DNA of 7,377 bases from Thioalkalivibrio sp. Its GTDB lineage: Bacteria > Pseudomonadota > Gammaproteobacteria > Ectothiorhodospirales > Ectothiorhodospiraceae. The position numbers were made by a program, and so were the translations under genes. The notes below the pieces were generated by a model. The model saw nothing but the letters and a program-made list of their open reading frames with translations. It was not told the DNA's origin and ran no database searches. Positions 1 through 6,240 of the stretch are shown here, piece by piece (the first letter of the stretch is position 1; each line of letters opens with the position of its first letter). Location of the stretch: assembly GCA_007133115.1 (NCBI GenBank), contig SLNI01000094.1, forward strand, positions 1 through 7,377, in the 5' to 3' direction.

Positions 1-969
1 ATGCGCCGCCAGGGGCTAGGCCGCTGGCTGGCCGGGAGCCTGACGCACGGACTCTGGGCGCTGTTCAGTCTCGGAGCACTGCTGGCTTCGCTGTTTGCAC
101 TGAGTGTGCGCCAGTACGATTTCGTCTGGGGCACGACTTTGCTCAACGAGCAGAGCTTCGTGATGATCCTGGGCGTGTTGTCGGCTCCGATGCATGGGCT
201 GGGCTGGCCGGTCCCGGACGCGGGCCTGGTTGCGGTCAGCCGGATCGGCATGGTGGGCGGGGCAGGGCGCGAGGTCTGGTCGTCTTTCCTGCTCTTCTCG
301 CTGTTGCTCTATGGGCTGGTACCCCGAACTCTGCTGGCCTTGTTCAGTCTGGCGCTCGCCCGCCGTTCGGCGGGGAAGCTGCGTCTGGATACGAGCCTTC
401 CGGGTTATGCGCGTTTGTCCGATCGTCTGGACAGCCCGTCACGCTCGCTGGGGGTCCTCGACCCGCGCCCGAAAGATCAGGGGGTGGTCGTCGCACATCG
501 GAGTCAAAAACCGCATCCAATCGCGGGCGAAGTGGTGTTGATCGGCCTGGAACTTGAACGCGATATTCAGCATTGGCCGCCGCGTCTGGCCGGACTCGAA
601 TGGACGACCCTGGGTCGTGCCGATGAACGTTCGCAACGCCAGGACGTGATCGCCGCCCTGCGCGCGCGCAGCGAAGCGCCCGGAGTCGTTCTGATCGTCT
701 GCTCTCTGGCCCGGACACCGGATCGCGGGGCCGAGCGTTTTCTGTCCCTGGTTCGCGAGAGCACGGATGCTCCGGTGTGGGCGATTCTGGACGAGGGAAA
801 ACGGCTCGAGGCCCGTGGCGCGGACCGTGCGCGGCGGGTTCGTCAGTGGGAAGCCACCGTGTCGCGCGCCGGCCTTGCCTACGCGCTCGAGGTGGATCTC
901 GATCATGCCGATCATCCCGGAAGCCGGGAACTCGCCATTCTGGTCGGTCAGGATGGTGCGCGCGCATGA
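1..969 (+). CDS. DUF2868 family membrane protein, 5'-truncated by the window edge
   Basis: The frame is open from the first base and gives 322 residues. It matches what I recall of the DUF2868 family: a hydrophobic span at about residues 14-35 followed by the RQYDFVW motif (37-43), a second hydrophobic hairpin at about 93-120, then LRLDTSLPGYARL (127-139) and a soluble cytoplasmic-looking C-terminal domain. Family members are usually well over 400 residues, so the ATG at position 1 is probably an internal Met and the N-terminal part lies outside the window. The stop overlaps the start of the DUF3482 GTPase by four bases (ATGA), so the two are translationally coupled and probably act together at the inner membrane. 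The biochemical function of DUF2868 is unknown. Family assignment is from remembered motifs, not a search. Confidence 0.85.
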   Translation: MRRQGLGRWLAGSLTHGLWALFSLGALLASLFALSVRQYDFVWGTTLLNEQSFVMILGVLSAPMHGLGWPVPDAGLVAVSRIGMVGGAGREVWSSFLLFSLLLYGLVPRTLLALFSLALARRSAGKLRLDTSLPGYARLSDRLDSPSRSLGVLDPRPKDQGVVVAHRSQKPHPIAGEVVLIGLELERDIQHWPPRLAGLEWTTLGRADERSQRQDVIAALRARSEAPGVVLIVCSLARTPDRGAERFLSLVRESTDAPVWAILDEGKRLEARGADRARRVRQWEATVSRAGLAYALEVDLDHADHPGSRELAILVGQDGARA

Positions 970-2363
970 GCCGAAAACTCACCATCGCGGTGGTCGGGCA
1001 CACCAATACCGGCAAGACCTCCCTGCTGCGGACGCTTTCCCGCGACGAACATTTCGGTGAAGTATCGGACGAGGCGGCCACGACCCGACAGGTCGAGGGC
1101 ATTCAGCTGCTGCTGTCCGATGGCAAGCCGGTACTGGTGCTGCTCGATACCCCCGGACTGGAGGATCCCGAAGGCCTGCTCGATGCGTTGGACGGTCTGT
1201 CCGGGCCCGAACGTTTCGATGGTCCCGAGCGGGTTCGACGGTTCCTCGCGAGTCCCGACGCCGACACGCGCTACGAGCAGGAGGCCAAGGTGTTGCGCCA
1301 GATGCTGGCCAGCGACGCCGCGATCTACGTGATCGATTGCCGGGAACCGGTGCTCGGCAAGTATCGCGAGGAGTTGACCATCCTCACCTACTGCGCGATC
1401 CCCGTATTGCCGGTGCTGAATTTTGTGGCCAGTGAGGCCAGTCGCGAGCCGGAGTGGCGGGAGCAGTTGGCTCGGCTCAACCTCCATGCCGTGGTCGCCT
1501 TCGACACCGTGGTATTCGACGAGGGTGGCGAGCGGCGTCTGTACGAGAAGTTGCGCACGATGCTGGACGCGTTCGATGCGCCGCTGGCACGCCTGATCGA
1601 GGACCGCCGACGGCAGTCGGAGTGGCTGCGCCGGGCCGCTGCCGAGTACCTGGCGGAACTCCTGATCGACACTGCCGGGGGTATGCGCGTGATCCCGGGA
1701 GAGATCGAACCGGAGTCGTTACGTCAGAAGATCCTCGCCCACCAGCAGGAAGTGCGGGTGCGTGAACAGGAGACCGTGGATGCGCTCCTCCGGCTCTTTC
1801 GTTTCAGTCATTCCCATTACCAGCACGAGGACCTGCCGCTGGTCAACGGCGCCTGGGGCATGGACCTGTTCAACGCCGATGCCCTGAAGCACTACGGAAT
1901 CCGTCTGGGTGGGGGTGCGGCGGCGGGTGCTGCGGCAGGGGCCACCCTGGATGCAGCCACGCTGGGTGTGACGTTGGGACTCGGCACGCTCGGCGGAACC
2001 GCGCTCGGAGCGTTGCTGGGTACTTCGATCCCGCTGCGGCGACGCCTTTGGAATCGCCTGCACGGGGCCTCGGAGTGGCGTGTGGCGGACGACACCCTGC
2101 GCCTGCTGGCATTGCGTCAGTTCTCGCTGGTGCGCGCGTTGCTTCGGCGGGGGCACGCGGCGCAGACGCCGCTGGCTTCGGGATCCGACCCGGCTGTGCG
2201 CTGGTCGCGAGGGCCTCTCTCGCAACCGGTACGTGAGGCGCGCCTGAAGCCGCAGTGGTCCCGTTTGAATCCCGAGGTGTTCGATCCGTCCCGCGGCGAC
2301 CGGCAGATTGCGGTGCAGCGCCTCACGGAGGAGATTCTTGCGGAATTCGTGACGTCCGATTAG
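966..2363 (+). CDS. DUF3482 family membrane-associated GTPase
   Basis: 465 residues, starting at the ATG that overlaps the upstream stop (ATGA); an in-frame ATG further upstream lies inside the DUF2868 gene and is less likely. The N-terminal G domain has a P-loop GHTNTGKT (11-18), a candidate G2 Thr pair (39-40) and a G3 motif DTPG (61-64). A canonical NKxD base-recognition motif is not visible; the equivalent strand reads LPVLNF (148-153). A charged helical region (about 195-285) follows, then a Gly/Ala-rich stretch with GGGAAAGAAAGATLD at 315-329 running to about 353. That stretch looks like a membrane-inserting hairpin, as in other membrane-remodelling or membrane-docked GTPases. The C-terminal 110 residues are basic and soluble. 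GTP binding is inferred from the motifs; the cellular role is unknown. Tight coupling to DUF2868 suggests a two-protein membrane complex. Confidence 0.88.
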   Translation: MSRKLTIAVVGHTNTGKTSLLRTLSRDEHFGEVSDEAATTRQVEGIQLLLSDGKPVLVLLDTPGLEDPEGLLDALDGLSGPERFDGPERVRRFLASPDADTRYEQEAKVLRQMLASDAAIYVIDCREPVLGKYREELTILTYCAIPVLPVLNFVASEASREPEWREQLARLNLHAVVAFDTVVFDEGGERRLYEKLRTMLDAFDAPLARLIEDRRRQSEWLRRAAAEYLAELLIDTAGGMRVIPGEIEPESLRQKILAHQQEVRVREQETVDALLRLFRFSHSHYQHEDLPLVNGAWGMDLFNADALKHYGIRLGGGAAAGAAAGATLDAATLGVTLGLGTLGGTALGALLGTSIPLRRRLWNRLHGASEWRVADDTLRLLALRQFSLVRALLRRGHAAQTPLASGSDPAVRWSRGPLSQPVREARLKPQWSRLNPEVFDPSRGDRQIAVQRLTEEILAEFVTSD

Positions 2364-2385
2364 GTGCCGGGCGGGTCCAATCCAC

Positions 2386-2402
2386 GGCGCTTGCGCGCTG
2401 CC
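2386..2402. terminator. possible weak hairpin between convergent genes
   Basis: Only 47 bases separate the DUF3482 stop from the M1 peptidase stop. GGCGC at 2386-2390 can pair with the GCTGCC end at 2397-2402, giving five base pairs with a bulged T2399 and a six-base loop. There is no T-run on either side, so if this ends transcription it is not a classical intrinsic terminator. Rho-dependent ending is equally likely. Confidence 0.25.
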
Positions 2403-2410
2403 ATCGGGCT

Positions 2411-4405
2411 TCAGACCGGTTCCAGTTCCGCCCGTAGCGCGGGACTGTGCGACTCCCAGACACCGGTATCCGTGGTACGTCCCGCAGGGTCCTGAACCAC
2501 GTAACTTCGATGTCCATGGTGGCGGAGAACGCCCAGCAGGCGCTGCAGGGCATCGGCATCGTCGGCGCTGACCAGGACCGTCCGGGTTGTCGGGAGCGTC
2601 CACATCCGCGCCGCGCCGCGATGGGCGAAGGGCATCGAGATTTCCGAAAGACCGGTGTCGTCCAGCCAACGGGCGAGATCCTCGGTGCTGCCCATGACCA
2701 GAAGCGGCGCCCGGTCGTCGAAGGTGTCCGTCTGCTCGGGGCTGCGTCCAAGCAGGGCACTCGCGAACGGTTCCAGTCCATCCTGCAGCGCCAGCAGGCG
2801 TGTGTCGGGGTTCAGCGTGACCGTGCGCAGGATTGTGGGCGGGTCGCTCAACCGACGAAGGACTTCATGCGCGGGATCGGCTTCGAGTGCGCGCGCCGGG
2901 CGTTCCAACGGGATTCGAAAATCGGTGCGGCGCTCGCTCAGAACCACCACGTGGCGTTCGCTGCCCGTTTCGTGATGTACGACCAGCGGAACGCGCAGTG
3001 GCCAGGGCGGTTCCTCCTGCACCTGTGCCAGGGTTCCCTCGAGGATCCAGCGTTCGCCATCGAGTCGCTGGGCAACCGAATGCAGCGTCAGTTCGGGCAG
3101 GCCGGATCGACGGATCCAGGAGTCGAAGAACACGCCGAGTTCACGCCCGGCGGCATCACTGAACGCCCGCTCCAGGTCGTCCCAGCCAGCCTTCTCGAAC
3201 AGGTGTCGCTCCAGGATCAGGCGCGTGCCCTGGTCGAAGGCCTCGGGTCCGATGTCTTCACGGAGCATCTCGAACAACAAGGCGCCGCGGTTGTAACCGA
3301 TGATGCGGTTTGCGCCCTGATTGCCCCCGCGGAATTGGCTCAGGGGGTGCACTCTGTCTGCCGGTAGCGCGGCGAGGTCGAGGAGCCAGCGATACCGTGT
3401 CTGTGCGTCCTCACCTCGCCTTTCGTCCAGAAAGTAATCGGCCATGAAGGTCGTCAGTCCCTCGGCCCAGTTGCCGCGCACGTAGTCGATGCGAACCCCG
3501 GTGCCCCACCAGTTGTGCATCAGCTCATGCGCAAGGGAGGTTCGGGGAATGAACGGCAGCGGGATCACGCGTTCACCGAGGAGCGTAAACCCCGGGAATG
3601 CGAATCCGATCGGCATGGGCGTGGCGGCAATGGTGAAGCTTCCAAAGGGGTAGGGTCCCGCGCGCTGGGCGAAAAGCCGGAGATATTCGGCCGAATGCCC
3701 GAGGTAGATTTCGGCGTGTGCTGCGTCGAGATCCGCCGGAAAGAGGGTTCGAACGCGGATGCCATCGACGTCGACACTGCGTTCCTGCCACGGTCCGGTT
3801 GCCAGCACAATGCCGTCGGTGCGCGGATGTGTGTAGACGGCCGAGTACCCGTCCCCGGTGGTTTCGTTCTGTGCGGAAAGGGTCCCGGTGGCAACAAAGC
3901 GCTGCCCTTCGGGTACGGTCGCGGTCAGCCGCAGCGCGAAGGTCTCGACCTCGTCGAAGGTCGGATACCACCCCGTTTCGGGTGGCAGAAAACCGCCGCT
4001 CTCGCGCAGGAACACACGCCCACGCGCTGGATCGCCGTCGGAAATCGTACCCTGCCACCGGAGTCGGACGTCCCTACCACCCCTCGGGATCCGGAGGCTG
4101 TAGGCTTCGGGTCCGGTGCGCTGGATGTTCAACGCATGGCCTTCGCTTTGCGCTTCCTGGAGAGCGAGGCCGTCACGGAGCCGGAGTGGGTGGCGGCCCG
4201 CCGGAAGACTCACGTCCATCTGACCCGAAATCAGGCCTTGCACGGGATCGATCTTCACTTCAACGAATTTCTGGATTTCCTGCGCGGCTGCCTGCAACGG
4301 GAAAACGAAGCCCAATGCGATTGCCGCGGCCAACGACGGACGCAGGAACGCACGGCAGGGATTCGGTGCGTGGCCGCGGATTCGGGGGCATCGCATTGGG
4401 CTCAT
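2411..4405 (-). CDS. exported M1-like zinc metallopeptidase
   Basis: 664 residues. An extended n-region is followed by a hydrophobic core and an AAAQ-type cleavage site near residue 41, so the protein is probably exported; ATG codon 4 is an alternative start. Residues 43-250 form a beta-rich M1-like N-terminal domain. The zinc site HELMHNWWG starts at His293 (His293, Glu294, His297), with Glu315 in GNWAEGL as third ligand. The candidate catalytic Tyr is Tyr371 in GYNRGALLFEML. The spacing is HExxH-17-E, against 18 in classical M1 enzymes. No GAMEN motif precedes it; the region reads PIGFAFPGFTLLG (265-277), so true aminopeptidase activity is doubtful. Residues 440-664 include a small alpha/beta-like tail I do not recognise. 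The start overlaps the ChaN-PDZ stop by ATGA, so the two are translationally coupled. Substrate unknown. Confidence 0.85.
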   Translation of the reverse strand: MSPMRCPRIRGHAPNPCRAFLRPSLAAAIALGFVFPLQAAAQEIQKFVEVKIDPVQGLISGQMDVSLPAGRHPLRLRDGLALQEAQSEGHALNIQRTGPEAYSLRIPRGGRDVRLRWQGTISDGDPARGRVFLRESGGFLPPETGWYPTFDEVETFALRLTATVPEGQRFVATGTLSAQNETTGDGYSAVYTHPRTDGIVLATGPWQERSVDVDGIRVRTLFPADLDAAHAEIYLGHSAEYLRLFAQRAGPYPFGSFTIAATPMPIGFAFPGFTLLGERVIPLPFIPRTSLAHELMHNWWGTGVRIDYVRGNWAEGLTTFMADYFLDERRGEDAQTRYRWLLDLAALPADRVHPLSQFRGGNQGANRIIGYNRGALLFEMLREDIGPEAFDQGTRLILERHLFEKAGWDDLERAFSDAAGRELGVFFDSWIRRSGLPELTLHSVAQRLDGERWILEGTLAQVQEEPPWPLRVPLVVHHETGSERHVVVLSERRTDFRIPLERPARALEADPAHEVLRRLSDPPTILRTVTLNPDTRLLALQDGLEPFASALLGRSPEQTDTFDDRAPLLVMGSTEDLARWLDDTGLSEISMPFAHRGAARMWTLPTTRTVLVSADDADALQRLLGVLRHHGHRSYVVQDPAGRTTDTGVWESHSPALRAELEPV

Positions 4406-5589
4406 TCCGGGTCGCCAGGGAAACGCGCCAGAATCTCCAGGGTCTTTCCGTCACGCCGGACCGTGAGTGGGAGCACCGAACCGGGGATCTGGCGCCGTAT
4501 TTGGCTGACCAGGTCCTGCGTCTGCACGAGTGTGCGTCCGCCCGCCTCGGTCAGGAGGTCGCCCGCGGCCAATCCGGCTTGTTCCGCGACCGACTCCGAA
4601 GCGACATGCTGGATGCGTACGCCATCAGTGTCGTTCTCGATCCGCACCCCCAGCATCATGGGTCTCGGTGGTTCGTGAAGATCGCCGGCGGCGATGCCGA
4701 ATAACGCGTCGGCGATGCCGGGTAGTGGGGAGATGCAATCCTCGCGCGTGTCCCACGGCATCAGGGAGCGGACCCGGGTGATCCCCAGATCGCGAAGCTG
4801 GTGCGGTACACCGTACCCGTGCACGAGATGCCCGGATCCGATAATCCCGACCGCCAGCGTTCCCTGGTGTGCGGCATCAGCCAGACCCGCGGCCATGGCG
4901 CGGTCCCAGACGAGCTGCGCCGCTACGAAGCGATCGACATCGGCATGGTCGCCACCGGTCGGATGGGTAGATAGAATTTGGTTCAAGTACTCTTTGTAAG
5001 CAACTGTTGCATCGATAGGAGGGCGAATATTGAAGCGCTCACTCTCGGGCACGGAGTCCCAGCCCTCTCTCGCCAGGCGTTCGATCAGTGGGCGCTCCAG
5101 GTTGATTGCCACCAAAGGCAGGCGTTGCACGCGTGCGAAGTGCAGGATGGGCATATATAGCTGCGGGTCGAAACCCCAGGAGGCGTTCCACTGTGTCCGG
5201 CTGATGAACTCCGCTTCGGATAATTCACCGCTTACCCAGGCATCCAGTACCGGCTGCGCCTCGCGGGGCAGCATCTCCAGCCCGATGACGATATCCGGTC
5301 GGTACGCATGCAGGGCCGCGAGCGTGTGCATCTGCCAGCGGTGATGTTCCATTCGGTCGTGGGACTCGCCGAGGAGAACGACTTCGGCGTTGGCCAGATC
5401 CTGGAAAAGCCGATCCGCGGCAATGGGGTCTCCGCCCGCTCCGAGCCATTGTCCGGGGGCGGGGCACCCGGTGGTCCCCGCGACTTCTTCGGCGGAAGTC
5501 GATAGTGTGGGGCGCAGTGAAGCCGCAAGCGCGATGACCGATGCCACGGCCGCAAGCGTGAGGAGTGTAACGCGCGTTGCACCGCTCAC
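4402..5589 (-). CDS. ChaN-like protein with C-terminal PDZ domain
   Basis: 395 residues starting at GTG. The start is well fixed: a TGA lies five codons upstream in frame with no other start between, and GGAAG at 5596-5600 sits six bases ahead. A hydrophobic segment (about 7-24) is a signal peptide or anchor. No lipobox is evident (Cys42 is preceded by GTTG), unlike the described ChaN lipoprotein. Residues 55-285 are the ChaN domain: LLGESHDRMEHHRWQ (72-86), GLEM (103-106) and IGSGHLVHGYG (250-260) hold the conserved His/Glu positions of the ChaN/EreA/TIKI-like fold. ChaN of Campylobacter binds heme and is linked to iron uptake; related folds are proposed hydrolases. Residues about 311-391 form a PDZ domain (MLGVRIE, AEQAGLAAGDLLTEAGG), suggesting binding to protein C-termini in the periplasm. 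The gene leads a two-gene operon with the M1 peptidase. Confidence 0.87.
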   Translation of the reverse strand: MSGATRVTLLTLAAVASVIALAASLRPTLSTSAEEVAGTTGCPAPGQWLGAGGDPIAADRLFQDLANAEVVLLGESHDRMEHHRWQMHTLAALHAYRPDIVIGLEMLPREAQPVLDAWVSGELSEAEFISRTQWNASWGFDPQLYMPILHFARVQRLPLVAINLERPLIERLAREGWDSVPESERFNIRPPIDATVAYKEYLNQILSTHPTGGDHADVDRFVAAQLVWDRAMAAGLADAAHQGTLAVGIIGSGHLVHGYGVPHQLRDLGITRVRSLMPWDTREDCISPLPGIADALFGIAAGDLHEPPRPMMLGVRIENDTDGVRIQHVASESVAEQAGLAAGDLLTEAGGRTLVQTQDLVSQIRRQIPGSVLPLTVRRDGKTLEILARFPGDPE

Positions 5590-5727
5590 CGCGGACTTCC
5601 GTCATCGATGCAGAGTGGGGGCGGGGCGGGATGGTCGAGTGCAGGCGAGCATGACAGGCAGATCATCGAGTGTCTCCGAGGCAGGCATGCGCTTGGGAGT
5701 CCGAAGACCGCTGGAAGTTCGATACGC

Positions 5728-5739
5728 GTTCAAGTGAAC
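5728..5739. promoter_or_regulatory. 12-base dyad GTTCAAGTGAAC
   Basis: Perfect inverted repeat, GTTCA and TGAAC around AG, about 140 bases upstream of the chaN-PDZ start. The size and symmetry would suit a dimeric repressor or activator, but I recognise no specific binding consensus. A 5-base arm can arise by chance. Confidence 0.3.
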
Positions 5740-5741
5740 CC

Positions 5742-5765
5742 CCTAAAGCCGTTGTCGGCCTCAGG
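5742..5765 (-). other. stem-loop favoured in the minus-strand transcript
   Basis: In minus-strand RNA, CCTGAGGCC pairs with GGCTTTAGG around a six-base loop (GACAAC): nine pairs, two of them G-U. On the plus strand the same positions give two A-C mismatches, so the fold is specific to minus-strand transcripts. There is no following U-run, so it is not a classical terminator. It could be a processing or stability element between the 39-codon gene and chaN-PDZ. Confidence 0.45.
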
Positions 5766-5812
5766 GAAGCGATGTCATGCGCCCGTCGGCTTTACTGCCG
5801 GGGGTGTGAATC

Positions 5813-5825
5813 GCGGCAGTGCCGC
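5813..5825. terminator. short GC stem-loop just past the 39-codon gene
   Basis: GCGGCA-G-TGCCGC is a perfect 13-base dyad starting three bases beyond the stop of the small minus-strand gene. As RNA it would form a five-pair GC stem with a three-base loop. It lacks a U-tract, so it may be an mRNA 3'-end or stability hairpin, or a weak attenuator, rather than a full terminator. Confidence 0.35.
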
Positions 5826-5828
5826 ATG

Positions 5829-5948
5829 TCAACCCGCGGGTGGTTCGCCGCTCTTTTTCACGAGGAACCATAACAGCCCGACAATCACGAGGATCGACGC
5901 TCCCAGGGCTGCGATGGTGAGATAGACGATGACGTCACCATATTCCAT
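5829..5948 (-). CDS. 39-residue single-pass membrane protein, hypothetical
   Basis: The frame begins MEYGDVIVYL and ends KKSGEPPAG. Residues 6-30 are almost entirely hydrophobic (core IAALGASILVIVGLLWFLV), followed by two lysines and a short polar tail. By the positive-inside rule this suggests N-out/C-in topology. Evidence that it is real: a perfect AAGGAGG Shine-Dalgarno six bases before the ATG, a plausible promoter 39-68 bases upstream, and a textbook transmembrane helix with flanking charge. The layout resembles small accessory subunits of respiratory oxidases (CcoM, CcoQ or CydX size class), but I see no specific sequence match and no oxidase gene nearby. It could also be a small membrane regulator. 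It is on the same strand as chaN-PDZ, 239 bases upstream. Function unknown. Confidence 0.75.
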   Translation of the reverse strand: MEYGDVIVYLTIAALGASILVIVGLLWFLVKKSGEPPAG

Positions 5949-5954
5949 GCCGAA

Positions 5955-5961
5955 CCTCCTT
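5955..5961 (-). promoter_or_regulatory. perfect Shine-Dalgarno of the 39-residue gene
   Basis: AAGGAGG on the minus strand, six bases before the ATG at 5948. This is the strongest ribosome-binding site in the window and the main reason to accept such a short gene. Confidence 0.8.
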
Positions 5962-5981
5962 CCATATTGGCACTGCAACAC

Positions 5982-6064
5982 GTAAGAGCATAGGCGGTTC
6001 CAGGCCCGGACGGCAAGGGATCTTCGGAGGCTCTTACCCGGACACGGCAGGGGGGTGTGAGAGC
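5982..6064. repeat. three related GTAAGAGC elements around the small-gene promoter
   Basis: GTAAGAGC at 5982-5989, its exact reverse complement GCTCTTAC at 6030-6037, and GTGAGAGC (one mismatch) at 6057-6064. The first pair brackets the candidate promoter, overlapping its -10 and lying upstream of its -35. The second and third can form a nine-pair stem (6029-6037 with 6057-6065, one G-T) with a 19-base loop. They could be operator half-sites or alternative RNA pairing partners. Confidence 0.4.
5987..6016 (-). promoter_or_regulatory. candidate sigma-70 promoter for the 39-residue gene
   Basis: Read on the minus strand: -35 TTGCCG (6011-6016), 18-base spacer, -10 TATGCT (5987-5992). Each hexamer matches the consensus at four of six positions. 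Initiation near 5980 would give a leader of about 30 bases. One arm of the GTAAGAGC repeat overlaps the -10. Confidence 0.45.
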
Positions 6065-6111
6065 CGCGGTTCGGCGGGTCTCGAATCTTGTATTCTGGGG
6101 GAGAACGATGC

Positions 6112-6140
6112 TTGCCAGTGCATAGTGCGATGAGTAAGGT
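6112..6140 (+). promoter_or_regulatory. weak candidate promoter toward the response regulator
   Basis: TTGCCA (6112-6117, five of six matches to a -35), 17-base spacer, TAAGGT (6135-6140, three of six matches to a -10). A start near 6147 would give a leader of about 220 bases containing the stem-loops at 6162-6280. The -10 is poor; TATTCT at 6091-6096 is an alternative with a weaker -35. Confidence 0.25.
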
Positions 6141-6240
6141 ACTGAAGCCAAAACAAGAAGAGTCCGCTCACGCGGATGGGCGCATTCGAGCGGACCGTAT
6201 CGAGCGTCGAACGGTCGGCACTCAGGGTGATTGGGGATGA
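6130..6240 (+). CDS. possible 36-codon frame upstream of the regulator
   Basis: ATG to TGA, beginning MSKVLKPKQEES and ending GTQGDWG; hydrophilic with mixed charge and no recognised motif. In-frame GTG at 6118 and TTG at 6112 are alternative starts, the latter nine bases after GGGAG. No Shine-Dalgarno precedes the ATG. The stop overlaps the next small frame by ATGA. Against it: it coincides with two strong stem-loops, and a frame this short can occur by chance. It may be a leader peptide, or not translated at all. Confidence 0.2.
   Translation: MSKVLKPKQEESAHADGRIRADRIERRTVGTQGDWG

Larger units (their letters stand above)
5590..5828. other. intergenic region upstream of chaN-PDZ
   Basis: I find no convincing gene in these 239 bases between the 39-codon gene and chaN-PDZ, both on the minus strand. 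It holds two stem-loops and a 12-base dyad (listed separately) and a G-rich tract at about 5616-5630 (C-rich in the minus-strand transcript). No good sigma-70 pair could be found for chaN; TTTAGG/TATCGA with 17-base spacing is the best and is poor. chaN may therefore be read through from the promoter near 6000 or use another sigma factor or an activator. Confidence 0.5.

Noticed and set aside
1719..2669. Minus-strand open frame of 316 codons across the DUF3482 3' end
   Set aside because: It crosses the convergent junction and both real genes; the composition is Arg/Pro-rich, as expected of a shadow.
2447..3367. Plus-strand open frame of 306 codons opposite the M1 C-terminal half
   Set aside because: No recognisable domain and no start context; explained by codon bias of the minus-strand gene.
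3515..4678. Plus-strand open frame of 387 codons opposite the M1 and ChaN genes
   Set aside because: It is antisense to two genes with clear motifs (HELMH, GESH, PDZ) and has an Arg/Gly-rich product without domains; a GC-rich shadow.
5616..5630. G-rich tract resembling a G-quadruplex
   Set aside because: Only three runs of three or more G are present at close spacing, so a standard four-tract quadruplex is not supported.
5602..5688. Minus-strand 28-codon frame (MPASETLDDL start) ending just before chaN-PDZ
   Set aside because: No Shine-Dalgarno, no hydrophobic or conserved pattern; its TGA merely closes the chaN frame upstream.
5608..5925. Plus-strand open frame of 105 codons in the intergenic region
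   Set aside because: It runs antisense to the 39-residue gene, has no good ribosome site and no domain, and its composition is that of random GC-rich sequence.
6108..6122. Five-codon peptide frame after GGGGGAG
   Set aside because: The ribosome-site spacing is possible, but a five-codon frame carries no statistical weight and no attenuator-type codon run is present.
5885..6151. Minus-strand open frame of 88 codons covering the promoter region
   Set aside because: It overlaps the better supported 39-residue gene in another frame and runs through its promoter and Shine-Dalgarno; low-complexity product.
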